Assembly (NCBI GenBank): GCA_030040035.1
Contig: JASHUJ010000030.1
Location: 1-18,465 of the forward strand
Source: Thermoplasmata archaeon
GTDB lineage: Archaea > Thermoplasmatota > Thermoplasmata > Lutacidiplasmatales > UBA184
Length of the DNA stretch: 18,465 bases
Direction of reading: 5' to 3'
Below the pieces are notes generated by a model that was not told the origin of the DNA, did not search any database, and was given only the letters and a program-made list of their open reading frames with translations. Of the stretch, positions 1 to 7,191 are shown piece after piece. Within the stretch, counting starts at the first letter, position 1; every line of letters begins with the position of its first letter. Both the position numbers and the translations under genes were made by a program.

Positions 1-167
1 TGGTCGCCGCGCTGATCTACCTCGCGGCCGAGCAGAACGGGGAGCACCGTTCCCGGGCCCAGGTCGCGCGCGTGAGCACCGTCACCGAGGTCACGCTCCG
101 TTCGACCAGCCGGCTCGTCGAGAAGGTCTGGGGTCGGGCGGCGTTCCGCAGCGAACCCGACGCGTGA
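1..167 (+). CDS. tfb: Transcription initiation factor B (TFB/TFIIB), C-terminal fragment
   Basis: Only the last 54 residues are in the window, read in the frame that starts at base 3 and ending at TGA 165-167. The residues begin VAALIYLAAEQNGEHRS, continue through QVARVSTVTEVTLRSTSRLVE, and finish with a short hydrophilic tail. This is the pattern of the last helices of the second cyclin repeat of archaeal TFB: an AAxxYLAA helix, then an A..A.VTEVT.R recognition helix-turn-helix. In the family, TFB binds TBP-TATA and the BRE element and recruits RNA polymerase. Identification rests on a short segment, so a divergent TFB paralogue cannot be separated from the main one. The gene is convergent with the small winged-helix gene, with 9 nt between their stops. 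Confidence 0.75.
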   Translation, partial: VAALIYLAAEQNGEHRSRAQVARVSTVTEVTLRSTSRLVEKVWGRAAFRSEPDA

Positions 168-176
168 GCTCGACGC

Positions 177-401
177 TCACTTCACGAGGTAGTAGCCGGC
201 CGCCTTCTCGCGGACCTTGCGGCGCGCCCAGCCCCGGTTCTGGAGCTCCTGGAGCGCGTTCATGACCATCGTCTTCGGGAGCCGCGACGACTGGGTGATC
301 CGCTCGGCGGTCCCCATCTTGTCCTCGGAGAGCACCGCCATCTCCTTCATCGCCTTGTAGACCTTGACGGCGTTGGACGAGACTTCGTCCTCGATCCCCA
401 T
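177..401 (-). CDS. Small winged-helix DNA-binding protein
   Basis: A 74-residue protein with no membrane segment. Residues about 10-70 fit a single winged helix-turn-helix: helix 1 (NAVKVYKAMKEM), a short segment with MGTAERITQSSRLPK as helix 2 and turn, recognition helix TMVMNALQELQNRGW, and a wing of basic residues (RRKVREKAAGYYLV). The ATG at 401 is preceded by GAGGAG seven bases upstream, a good Shine-Dalgarno sequence that fixes the start. The predicted role is a transcriptional regulator or architectural DNA-binding protein; targets are unknown. It is transcribed away from the deacetylase gene, and both could use the A/T-rich patch near 437-443. The family cannot be named more precisely from sequence alone. 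Confidence 0.75.
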   Translation of the reverse strand: MGIEDEVSSNAVKVYKAMKEMAVLSEDKMGTAERITQSSRLPKTMVMNALQELQNRGWARRKVREKAAGYYLVK

Positions 402-436
402 GCGCCCCGCTCCTCTCTCCCGCGACCCGGTCCGGG

Positions 437-443
437 ACTTAAC
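437..443. promoter_or_regulatory. Candidate TATA-like element between divergent genes
   Basis: The sequence CTTAACC, with TTAA at 439-442, is the only A/T patch in an otherwise G/C-rich 70-nt gap between the winged-helix gene (-) and the deacetylase (+). It lies about 29 nt before the CTG proposed as deacetylase start and about 39 nt before the winged-helix ATG. TTAA is self-complementary, so it could serve either strand. No consensus BRE was verified. Confidence 0.3.
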
Positions 444-469
444 CCTGCCGCCGTTGGCCGGGCGCTCCG

Positions 470-1648
470 CTGCATCGAACGGGGGGTGACCCGATCCCGG
501 ACGACCCCGGCGTCTCGGTCGTCTGGGACGACCGGTTCCTCGCCTACGACTTCGGACCCGACCATCCGTTCACCGAACGGAGCCGCGCGCTCGCGGTCCG
601 ATTGCTCGCGCACCTCGTCCCCCCCGACGTCGGCCGGCCCATCCACTGGATCGACCGGATCGAGCCCGCCCCGCCGGAGGTGCTCGCTTCGTTCCACCAT
701 CCCGAGTACCTGCGATCGGTCGAGGTCGCGTCCGGCCAGGACGATCCGATCCTGCTCGATCGCGGCGACACGCCCAGCTTCCCCGGCTGCTACGAGGCCG
801 CCGCCCGCATCGCGGCGGGCGCGGACCGGGCCTACTCGCTCGTCAGCGAGCGGGGGCGGCCGGCCTTCCATCCCGCGGGCGGGCTCCACCACGCGCACCC
901 GGACCGCGCGAGCGGATTCTGCATCTTCAACGATCTTGCGATCGTCATTGCGCGGGCGATCCGCGAGCATCGGCGGGTCGCCTACATCGACATCGATGCG
1001 CACCACGGGGACGGAGTGATGTATGGGTTCTACCGGTCCGGCCAGGTCCTCGACATCGATTTCCACCAGGACGGCCGGACCCTCTTTCCGGGCACCGGAT
1101 TTCCCCACGAATCCGGCCGCGGCGACGGCGGCGGGCTGAAGGTGAACGTACCCCTGCCCCCCGGGGCCGGCGACGAAGCGCTGCGGCCGCTCTTCCGCCG
1201 GATCGTTCCGCCGCTCGTGCGAGCGTACCGACCGGACCTGATCATCCTCCAACACGGGGTGGATGGTCATGCGAACGACGCCCTGGCCCAACTGCAGTAC
1301 ACTCCGAGCGCGTACTCCGAGATCGATCGCACCGTCCTCGCGCTCGCGCAGGAGGTCGCCCACGGGCGGCTCCTCGTGACCGGCGGCGGAGGGTACCGTG
1401 CCGCCTCCGTGAGCCGCGTGCTGGCGCGCGCCGGCGCGATCTTCGCGGGGATCGGCCCCCCGGACGACGCGAGCCCCACGCCGACGGACTGGCGCCACGA
1501 ATTCGAGGAGACGTTCGGCGAACCCGCGCCGAGGATCTGGGCGGAGCCCGTCCCCGCGGATCCCTCTCCGTGGGGCGCCGAGGACGAATCCCGCCTCGTG
1601 AAGGAGCTCGAGACGCGCCTCGGCCAGCGGTTCCCGGGTCCCTCTTAG
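470..1648 (+). CDS. Histone deacetylase/AcuC-family deacetylase
   Basis: A zinc-dependent amidohydrolase of the arginase/deacetylase fold that removes acetyl groups from lysine or small acetylated substrates. Counting from the CTG at 470 (392 residues), it has the N-terminal YDFGPDHPF block, the HH dyad at 140-141 (GGLHHAHP), zinc ligands D176 and H178 in DIDAHHGDG, the third zinc ligand D265 in HGVDGH, and the catalytic Tyr309 in GGGGY. Length fits the family. The start is a problem: the conserved N-terminal block begins by about codon 512, yet the frame has only CTG (470) between the upstream stop (440-442) and a TTG at 602 that would delete the block. GC3-rich codons continue up to about 488. 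Substrate is unknown; archaeal members may act on chromatin proteins or on small acetylated amines. Its TAG shares bases with the stop of the convergent YkgJ-like gene. Confidence 0.85.
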   Translation: MHRTGGDPIPDDPGVSVVWDDRFLAYDFGPDHPFTERSRALAVRLLAHLVPPDVGRPIHWIDRIEPAPPEVLASFHHPEYLRSVEVASGQDDPILLDRGDTPSFPGCYEAAARIAAGADRAYSLVSERGRPAFHPAGGLHHAHPDRASGFCIFNDLAIVIARAIREHRRVAYIDIDAHHGDGVMYGFYRSGQVLDIDFHQDGRTLFPGTGFPHESGRGDGGGLKVNVPLPPGAGDEALRPLFRRIVPPLVRAYRPDLIILQHGVDGHANDALAQLQYTPSAYSEIDRTVLALAQEVAHGRLLVTGGGGYRAASVSRVLARAGAIFAGIGPPDDASPTPTDWRHEFEETFGEPAPRIWAEPVPADPSPWGAEDESRLVKELETRLGQRFPGPS

Positions 1649-2694
1649 AGACGGTCTCCCCACGACGGCCGGTCGAGCGCGTCCTGGTCCGTCGCCCGGA
1701 TCCCTGCGTCGAGGTCGGCGGCGGTCAGCGGGCGATCGCCCGCGCCGTTCAGCCTCGCGCGGACGCTGGCCCGGGCCAGGACCGTGGCGCCCAGCTCTCG
1801 CAGGGCGGCGTCGGTCCACTCGAGGACCGTCCCGTCGTCCTCCTCCGCGGCATCGAATTGCACGGCGGCCAGGAACGCGTCCCGCCGGAGCACGTAGCGA
1901 AGATACCCGCGCAACAGATCTTCGGCACCTTCCGACAACCGCGGCGCTCGGGTCGGCGGCGGTACGACCTCCAGCGTCTCGTACCCGCCTTCAGCGGCGA
2001 CTTCGAGGATCCGCCAGCCACCGAGATCCTCGGCGAGGGCGACCGGTCCCGAGCGCCCGTCGAAGAAGATCGGGAGATTCTCGACCCCCGCTTCGAGGTC
2101 GGGCAGGGCTTGCGCGGGAAAGTCCCGGTCGTCCGGCATCGGCGTCCGATCGAGCAGAGCCGCGCGCACGGCCCCGTCGTCGGTCCATCGATCCGAGTCC
2201 CGCAGCCGCCGTTCGATCCGACGACCTCGGCGCGACGTGGCGGCGACGCGACGGGCCAGGTCGGACCCGAGCCGCGAGCGCACGGAGGCCAGCTCGGAGT
2301 CGAGCCCCTCGGGGACCGCCCCGCCGGAAGCGGGCCGAGCGAGGAGCGGACCCAGATCCACCCCCGGACAGGAGAGGACGAGCGTCGCCTGGACCCGGTG
2401 ACCGAGATGGACGGTGACGGGGAACTCCCGGCAGGGATGGGGTCGGGCGGCGTGGACGCGACACCGGAGATCCGAGAGGAACTGACAGGCACCCCCGTTG
2501 GGTCGAGCCGCGAGGAACCGGTCGGGTCCGTGCCCGACGAACGTCGCCTCGGGCGCGATCTGGAGGAGTTGGGCGCGATCGGGAGGGTCGGCGCGGGGCT
2601 CGGCGAAGCAACAGAGACCGCAGTCCGGTCGGCAACGGAATCCGAACCCCCGGAGCAGCTCGAAGTCGAGATCGACCGACCCTGGATGCGTCAC
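1645..2694 (-). CDS. YkgJ-type CxxxCxxCC cluster-binding protein
   Basis: A 349-residue soluble protein. The N-terminal third carries the cysteine signature of the YkgJ (UPF0153) family: C21-x3-C25-x2-C28-C29, then C70, C78, C88 (RPHPCREFP) and C109 (LSCPG). In this family the cysteines are thought to bind a zinc or iron-sulfur centre; function is unproven. The remaining ~240 residues are alpha-helical, Arg/Asp-rich and contain no further recognisable domain, making the protein longer than the minimal family members. The start is GTG at 2694; a GAGGAC element 13 nt upstream and an A/T patch at 2732-2742 are weak initiation signals. The stop TAA (1645-1647) interlocks with the deacetylase TAG (1646-1648). 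It is divergent from the CBS-domain gene. Confidence 0.75.
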   Translation of the reverse strand: MTHPGSVDLDFELLRGFGFRCRPDCGLCCFAEPRADPPDRAQLLQIAPEATFVGHGPDRFLAARPNGGACQFLSDLRCRVHAARPHPCREFPVTVHLGHRVQATLVLSCPGVDLGPLLARPASGGAVPEGLDSELASVRSRLGSDLARRVAATSRRGRRIERRLRDSDRWTDDGAVRAALLDRTPMPDDRDFPAQALPDLEAGVENLPIFFDGRSGPVALAEDLGGWRILEVAAEGGYETLEVVPPPTRAPRLSEGAEDLLRGYLRYVLRRDAFLAAVQFDAAEEDDGTVLEWTDAALRELGATVLARASVRARLNGAGDRPLTAADLDAGIRATDQDALDRPSWGDRL

Positions 2695-2793
2695 CGACGT
2701 CCCGCCGTCCTCGCGCGACGGGCCCCGCGCGAATCAACTTTCGCCTGTCCGTTCACCGGTGGCCGAGGGCGCGTCCGGCGGCGGGACGCACGC

Positions 2794-2799
2794 TCATAA
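2794..2799 (+). promoter_or_regulatory. TATA-like box of the CBS-domain gene
   Basis: TCATAA centred 25.5 nt before the A of the ATG at 2822. This distance places the transcription start on or beside the start codon, so the mRNA is predicted to be leaderless. No Shine-Dalgarno sequence lies between the box and the ATG. Confidence 0.5.
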
Positions 2800-2821
2800 C
2801 CGCCGGGACCTTCGGACGATC

Positions 2822-3265
2822 ATGGTTCTGCGCGCGATGGACATCATGGACACTTCGTTCGTTACGGTCGATGCGGACAGCGACGCGCTCACGTGCGCGC
2901 AGTCGATGGTGGAGCGACGGAAAGGCTACGCGGTCGTGACCCGGGGCGGTCCGACCAAGCTTGCGGGCATCGTCACCGAGTGGGACTACGTGCAACGGAT
3001 CGTCGCCGCCGGGGCCGATGCCGCGCGGACGCGGGTGCACGAGATCGCCTCCGGGATCGTCCACTCGGTCCCTCCCGAAACTCCGACCGACGAGGTCGTT
3101 TCCAAGATGGCCGAGCTCGGCGTCCGCCGCATGGTCGTCCGGAAGGGCGACGAGGTCGTCGGGGTCATCACGGCGCGCAACGTGCTCGCGATCTTCCGCC
3201 AGTACATCGACCGCCTCTCCTCCGAGATCGCCGGCTATCAGTCGAACCAGACTCCGCTCGGGTAG
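2822..3265 (+). CDS. Tandem CBS-domain protein
   Basis: A 147-residue protein made of two CBS motifs and little else. CBS1 covers about residues 6-62 (MDIMDTSFVTVDADSDALTC ... GIVTEWDYVQRI) and CBS2 about 72-128 (VHEIASGIVHSVPPETPTDE ... VVGVITARNVLAIF). Paired CBS motifs form a Bateman module that usually binds adenosine nucleotides (AMP, ATP, SAM) and acts as a regulatory sensor. The reading frame is open further upstream, but the ATG at 2822 is chosen because a TATA-like box sits 25.5 nt before it and the CBS fold starts a few residues later. The DHA2 exporter follows on the same strand after 111 nt. The ligand and partner cannot be deduced. Confidence 0.85.
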   Translation: MVLRAMDIMDTSFVTVDADSDALTCAQSMVERRKGYAVVTRGGPTKLAGIVTEWDYVQRIVAAGADAARTRVHEIASGIVHSVPPETPTDEVVSKMAELGVRRMVVRKGDEVVGVITARNVLAIFRQYIDRLSSEIAGYQSNQTPLG

Positions 3266-3376
3266 GTCCGCTCGCGCCGGAGCGTGCCGACGGTGTCCGA
3301 TCGGTCCCCGAGCAGCCCCCTCCGAACGCCCGGCGTCCCGATGGGGAGCCGGGTCCGCGCTCCGAGGTAGCGCCCG

Positions 3377-4834
3377 ATGGTCCAGTACAAGTGGCGGGTG
3401 CTCTCGAACACCACGGTCGCGACGCTCATGGCGTCGATCGACGGGAACATCGTACTGATCTCGCTGCCGACGATCGGTCGGGAGCTGCCCGACACCAACG
3501 CGACCCTACTCCTCTGGATCCTGCTCGGCTACTCGCTGCTCACCGCGGTGATCCTGCTCAATTTCGGCCGGCTCTCCGACATGTTCGGCCGGGTCCGGCT
3601 CTACGTGCTCGGATTCGCGATCTTCACCGGCGGCTCGCTGCTGTGCGGCTTTTCCGGGACCGGGATCGAGCTCGTTACCTTCCGACTGGTCCAGGCCGTC
3701 GGGGCGGGGTTCCTCTTCTCGAACTCGGCGGCGATCATCACCGACGCGTTCCCGCCCAACGAGCGCGGGCGCGCGCTCGGCATCAATCAGATCTCGATCG
3801 TCGCCGGGGCGGTCTCGGGCCTCGTCCTCGGCGGGATCATCACGACGACGATCGGGTGGCGCTGGATCTTCTTCGTGAACGTGCCGATCGGGGTGATCTC
3901 GACGCTGCGCGCCCGCATCGACCTCCACGAGCTCGCGAAACCCGAGAGCAAGCCCCGCATCGACTGGCTCGGGAACATCGTCTTCGCCCTCGGCCTCACC
4001 GTGCTGCTGCTGGGTGTGACGCTGGGCGCGCTCGGGCAGATCTCGGACCTCCTCGGGATCCTCTTGTGCGTCGCCGGGGGAGCGCTGCTGGTCGCCTTCG
4101 TGTTCATCGAAGCCCGCGAGTCGGCGCCGATGCTCGACCTGTCCCTGTTCAAGAACCGCGTCTTCTCGCTGTCCGCGCTCTCGATGCTCCTCAACGCGCT
4201 CGCCCGCGGGGCGTTCGTCTTCATCCTCGTCTTCTACCTCCAGGGGCCCCCCCGCTACCTGAACCCGTTCACCGCCGGACTCTACCTGATCCCGGTCTCG
4301 GCCTCGCTCGCGACGTGGGGACCGATCAGCGGCTGGCTCTCGGACAAGTACGGTCCCCGACCGTTCGTCATCGTGGGGCTCCTCACGAGCGCGGCCGGGT
4401 TCCTCTGGCTCACGACCATCGGCCCGGCGGACACGTTCCAGCAGCTCGCCCCCCCACTGATCCTCGTCGGATCGGGGATGGGGCTCTTCGCCTCGCCGAA
4501 TCGCGCGCAGATGATGACCGCCGCCCCGGCGACGCGCCGCGGCCTCGCCTCGGGGATCGGGACGACGTTCCTCAACGTCGGTTCGACCATCAGCCTCGGG
4601 ATCACGCTGACGGTCATGGCGTCGGTCCTGCCCCGATCGGCGATCTCGTCGATCCTCCTCGGTACGGTCCACCCCGGCGAGATGTTCCCGGCGGCGGCCG
4701 GGTTCCTCGACTCGATCCACCTGATCTTCCTGGTCTCGGCGGTGCTGATCTTCGCCGCGCTCGTGCCCTGGCTGCGGAGGGGTCGCGCAAGGCCGGGGCC
4801 CGCGCTCCCGCCCCCGGACGATAACCCCGACTGA
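3377..4834 (+). CDS. DHA2-type MFS multidrug exporter (14 TM)
   Basis: A 485-residue polytopic membrane protein of the major facilitator superfamily. Visible signatures of the EmrB/QacA (DHA2) group are: TM1 SIDGNIVLISLPTIG, motif A between TM2 and TM3 (GRLSDMFGRVRLY), the RxVQAVGAG segment in TM4, and motif C in TM5 (GLVLGGIITTTIGWRWIFF). About 14 hydrophobic segments can be counted, in line with DHA2 length. The predicted role is proton-driven export of drugs or amphipathic compounds across the cytoplasmic membrane. The ATG at 3377 has GAGGTAG seven bases upstream, a strong Shine-Dalgarno sequence. I see no clear TATA box in the 111-nt gap after the CBS gene, so read-through from that gene is plausible. 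Substrate is unknown. Confidence 0.88.
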   Translation: MVQYKWRVLSNTTVATLMASIDGNIVLISLPTIGRELPDTNATLLLWILLGYSLLTAVILLNFGRLSDMFGRVRLYVLGFAIFTGGSLLCGFSGTGIELVTFRLVQAVGAGFLFSNSAAIITDAFPPNERGRALGINQISIVAGAVSGLVLGGIITTTIGWRWIFFVNVPIGVISTLRARIDLHELAKPESKPRIDWLGNIVFALGLTVLLLGVTLGALGQISDLLGILLCVAGGALLVAFVFIEARESAPMLDLSLFKNRVFSLSALSMLLNALARGAFVFILVFYLQGPPRYLNPFTAGLYLIPVSASLATWGPISGWLSDKYGPRPFVIVGLLTSAAGFLWLTTIGPADTFQQLAPPLILVGSGMGLFASPNRAQMMTAAPATRRGLASGIGTTFLNVGSTISLGITLTVMASVLPRSAISSILLGTVHPGEMFPAAAGFLDSIHLIFLVSAVLIFAALVPWLRRGRARPGPALPPPDDNPD

Positions 4835-4885
4835 GTCGCCGCTACGGGCCGAGGGCGGGGAGGCGCCCGCGCCCCGCGGGAGCCC

Positions 4886-4891
4886 TTTTAT
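4886..4891 (+). promoter_or_regulatory. TATA box of the cyclic diphosphoglycerate synthase-like gene
   Basis: TTTTAT in a G/C-rich context, centred 26.5 nt upstream of the ATG at 4915. It is the clearest TATA box in the window and predicts a leaderless transcript. No Shine-Dalgarno sequence lies between it and the ATG. Confidence 0.65.
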
Positions 4892-4914
4892 GCGCGCACC
4901 CTCCCCCCGCGCCG

Positions 4915-6237
4915 ATGGCGCGGCGGCGGGTGGTCATCATGGGCGCTGCCGGGCGCGACTTCCACAATTTCAATCTCCTGTACCGCGGGAACGCCGCGTA
5001 CGAGGTGGTGGCGTTCACCGCCGCCCAGATCCCCAACATCGCCGGGCGTGCGTACCCGCCATCGCTCGCCGGCCCGGATTATCCGAGCGGGATCCCGATC
5101 GTCGCCGAGAGCGAGCTCGCCGACCTGGTGCGGCGCGAGCGGGTGGCCGAGGTCGTGCTCTCCTACAGCGACCTGCCGCACGTCGAAGTGATGCACAAGG
5201 CGTCGATCGCCCTCGCGGCGGGGGCCTCGTTCGTCCTCCCGGGCCCGCGCGAGACCGAGCTCAAGTCGAGCCGACCGGTGGTGAGCATCGGCGCGGTCCG
5301 CACGGGGGCCGGCAAGAGCCCGCTCACCCGGTACATCTCGCGCTACCTGCGAGCCCACGGCCGACGCGTGGCGATCGTCCGGCACCCGATGCCGTACGGC
5401 GATCTCGCCCGGCAGGCGGTCCAGCGGTTCGCCACGATGGAGGACCTCGATCGCGCCGACTGCACGATCGAGGAGCGGGAGGAGTACGAGCCCCACCTGC
5501 GGGAAGGCGCGGTCGTCTTCGCCGGCGTCGACTACGAACGGATCCTGCGCGCGGCGGAGCAGGAGGCGGACCTCGTCATCTGGGAGGGGGGAAACAACGA
5601 CCTCCCGTTCTTCGCGCCCGACCTCCACTTCGTCGTGGCGGACCCGCACCGGGCGGGGGACGAGCTGACGTACCATCCGGGCGAGGCGAACTTCCGCAAG
5701 GCGGACGTCATCGTCGTGTCGAAGACCGACTCGGCGCCGCCCGAGAAGGTGCGCGAGGTGACCGAGCACGCCGCCTTCGCGAACCCGCGCGCCCGGTTGA
5801 TCCTCGGCGCGCTCAAGGTGACGACCGCCAATCCCTCCGAGCTCCGGGGTCGGCGGGTGCTCGTCGTCGAGGACGGGCCGACGCTGACGCACGGGGACAT
5901 GACCTTCGGCGCGGCGACCCTGGTCGCGCGGGCGAACGGGGCGGTGATCGTCGACGCGGCCCAGACCGCCGTCGGGAGCCTCGCCCGCGTGTATCGGCAG
6001 TATCCCCACCTTCACGAGATCCTGCCCGCGATGGGGTACGGGACGGAGCAGATCCACGAGCTCGAGGAGACGATCCGGCGGTCGAGCGCGGAGATCGTCC
6101 TCGACGGGAGCCCGGTCGACCTGCAGCGCCTCGTCCACGTGCCCCAGCCGATCCGGCCGGTCAACTATGAATACGAGGACCGCGAGAATCGCATCGCGGC
6201 GGAGCTCGACGCCTTCCTGCGGGATCACCCCAAGTGA
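4915..6237 (+). CDS. Cyclic 2,3-diphosphoglycerate synthase-like P-loop enzyme
   Basis: A 440-residue soluble protein of the cyclic 2,3-diphosphoglycerate synthase family (also annotated as a predicted GTPase). Residues 1-115 form a Rossmann-like N-terminal domain opening with VVIMGAAGRDFHNFN. A P-loop follows at residues 126-135 (GAVRTGAGKS), in the style of SIMIBI-class NTPases, with RHPMPYGDL at 156-164 and a conserved IWEGGNND at 222-229. Family members in methanogens use ATP to cyclise 2,3-bisphosphoglycerate into cyclic 2,3-diphosphoglycerate, an anionic thermoprotective and storage solute. Length is close to the methanogen enzyme. The start follows from the TATA box 26.5 nt upstream and the immediate start of the conserved domain. 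No bisphosphoglycerate-forming kinase gene is adjacent, and related proteins of unknown activity exist, so the reaction is less certain than the family. Confidence 0.75.
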   Translation: MARRRVVIMGAAGRDFHNFNLLYRGNAAYEVVAFTAAQIPNIAGRAYPPSLAGPDYPSGIPIVAESELADLVRRERVAEVVLSYSDLPHVEVMHKASIALAAGASFVLPGPRETELKSSRPVVSIGAVRTGAGKSPLTRYISRYLRAHGRRVAIVRHPMPYGDLARQAVQRFATMEDLDRADCTIEEREEYEPHLREGAVVFAGVDYERILRAAEQEADLVIWEGGNNDLPFFAPDLHFVVADPHRAGDELTYHPGEANFRKADVIVVSKTDSAPPEKVREVTEHAAFANPRARLILGALKVTTANPSELRGRRVLVVEDGPTLTHGDMTFGAATLVARANGAVIVDAAQTAVGSLARVYRQYPHLHEILPAMGYGTEQIHELEETIRRSSAEIVLDGSPVDLQRLVHVPQPIRPVNYEYEDRENRIAAELDAFLRDHPK

Positions 6238-6265
6238 CTCGGACGCGCCGGATCGGGGTCGGACC

Positions 6266-6273
6266 TCAAATAG
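6266..6273 (+). promoter_or_regulatory. Candidate TATA-like element of the small membrane gene
   Basis: TCAAATAG lies about 34 nt before the ATG at 6304. This would give a short leader of roughly 8 nt that retains the GAGGT at 6295-6299. The match is weaker than the TATTA-type box at 4886-4891. Confidence 0.35.
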
Positions 6274-6303
6274 CGGGCGTGTCTCGCGGGCCCTGAGGTT
6301 CGA

Positions 6304-6591
6304 ATGGCTGCTCCGTCGCACACGTTGCCGACCTGGTACCGGGCGCTCGCCGTCGTCGTCGGGCTCATCTCGATCGCGCTGGCCCTGGTCGTCCTGGTCT
6401 TGCCGCTGCTCGCGCTCTGGCTCCTGATCTTCCTGCTCGGATTCGCCCTCCTGGTGATCGGCATCGATCGCCTGATCATGGGGATCACCGGCCACACGTT
6501 CGGCTCCGGCATGATGCTGCCCCCGCCCTCCGGTTGGATGGGAGCCAATCCACCGCCGAACCCGCCGGGCCCGAACCCGCCGAATCCGTAG
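6304..6591 (+). CDS. Small two-TM membrane protein with Pro/Asn/Gly tail
   Basis: A 95-residue protein. Residues about 12-34 (ALAVVVGLISIALALVVLVL) and 35-56 (LALWLLIFLLGFALLVIGID) are two closely spaced membrane segments. The C-terminal 30 residues are rich in Pro, Asn and Gly, ending NPPPNPPGPNPPNP, which should be unstructured. The first part resembles one half of the DUF308/HdeD small membrane family, but I would not assign it firmly. GAGGT at 6295-6299 supports the ATG at 6304. The unrecognised gene follows after 50 nt on the same strand, so the two may be co-transcribed. Function is unknown. Confidence 0.7.
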   Translation: MAAPSHTLPTWYRALAVVVGLISIALALVVLVLPLLALWLLIFLLGFALLVIGIDRLIMGITGHTFGSGMMLPPPSGWMGANPPPNPPGPNPPNP

Positions 6592-6641
6592 GGGGCCGGT
6601 CCGTTCGGACCGGACACGGATCCCCCTCGAGGTCGATTCGG

Positions 6642-7127
6642 GTGCGGACGCCGCCGAGGCCCCCGGCGTCGCTCCAGCTCGAGCTGTGGATCCCGGACCC
6701 CGACTCGGCCCGGGTCTTTCAGCGATTTCGGGAGGAGATCCGGTCCCTGCCGGGCCGGAGCGGCGCCCATTTCGACGTCGCTCCCGAGGGGTCCGTCGAG
6801 AGGCAGGGTGGTCCAGGGAGGGAAGGGTCGCCGGCGCCCGCGACCGAGTGGGAGGCCGGCTACCGCGCCCTCCTCAGTTGGCGCGCCCCCGGCGACGACC
6901 CGAAGGATCCCCCGATCGGGATCGCGTTCTCCTGTGGCCCCGCGCAGGGCGGGACCGTCCTGTCGATCGTCTGCCGCGACCGGGGGGGTCGGGCCCGCTG
7001 GGCGGAGACGGACGAGCTCGTGGGTTGGATCGCGTCCGAGATCGTCGGGCCGATCGCCCGATCGTTGTCCTCCAGCTCGGCCGTGGACGACGACGTCGAT
7101 CCCTCCGCCGCCCGCCCGGGTGCCTGA
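6642..7127 (+). CDS. Unrecognised 161-residue soluble protein
   Basis: No family recognised. The GTG at 6642 is chosen because GAGGTCG lies about eight bases upstream and because the conserved-looking part (LQLELWIPDPDSARVFQRF) begins soon after; an ATG at 6534 is also in frame but overlaps the previous gene. The predicted order is: a strand, a long amphipathic helix (PDSARVFQRFREEIRSL), two or three strands (YRALLSWRAP, PIGIAFSCGP, GGTVLSIVCRDRG), and a C-terminal helix (TDELVGWIASEIVGPIARSL), then an acidic Ser/Asp tail. This is compatible with a small alpha/beta fold. It is convergent with the methyltransferase gene, 64 nt away. Longer readings of the same DNA in other frames lack this structure. 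Confidence 0.55.
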   Translation: MRTPPRPPASLQLELWIPDPDSARVFQRFREEIRSLPGRSGAHFDVAPEGSVERQGGPGREGSPAPATEWEAGYRALLSWRAPGDDPKDPPIGIAFSCGPAQGGTVLSIVCRDRGGRARWAETDELVGWIASEIVGPIARSLSSSSAVDDDVDPSAARPGA

Positions 7128-7191
7128 CCCTACGGACGTTGCTTGGTCCATCGGTGGCGGGCCGGACCTTCCGGCACCCGAGCCCTCGGGG

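Noticed and set aside
1570..2799. 409-residue plus-strand frame over the YkgJ-like gene
   Set aside because: The minus-strand frame has eight ordered cysteines of a known family; the plus frame has no recognisable features.
2893..4824. 643-residue open frame on the plus strand over the DHA2 exporter
   Set aside because: Arg/Pro/His-rich shadow reading of high-GC DNA. The overlapping frame encodes a clear 14-TM transporter with family motifs.
4888..6495. 535-residue minus-strand frame opposite the diphosphoglycerate synthase-like gene
   Set aside because: Charged, repetitive composition typical of antisense frames in G/C-rich genes; no motif seen.
6225..7151. 308-residue minus-strand frame over the small membrane gene and the 161-residue protein
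   Set aside because: Gly/Pro/Arg-rich without predicted structure, while the plus-strand frames have membrane segments, ribosome sites and regular helix/strand patterns.
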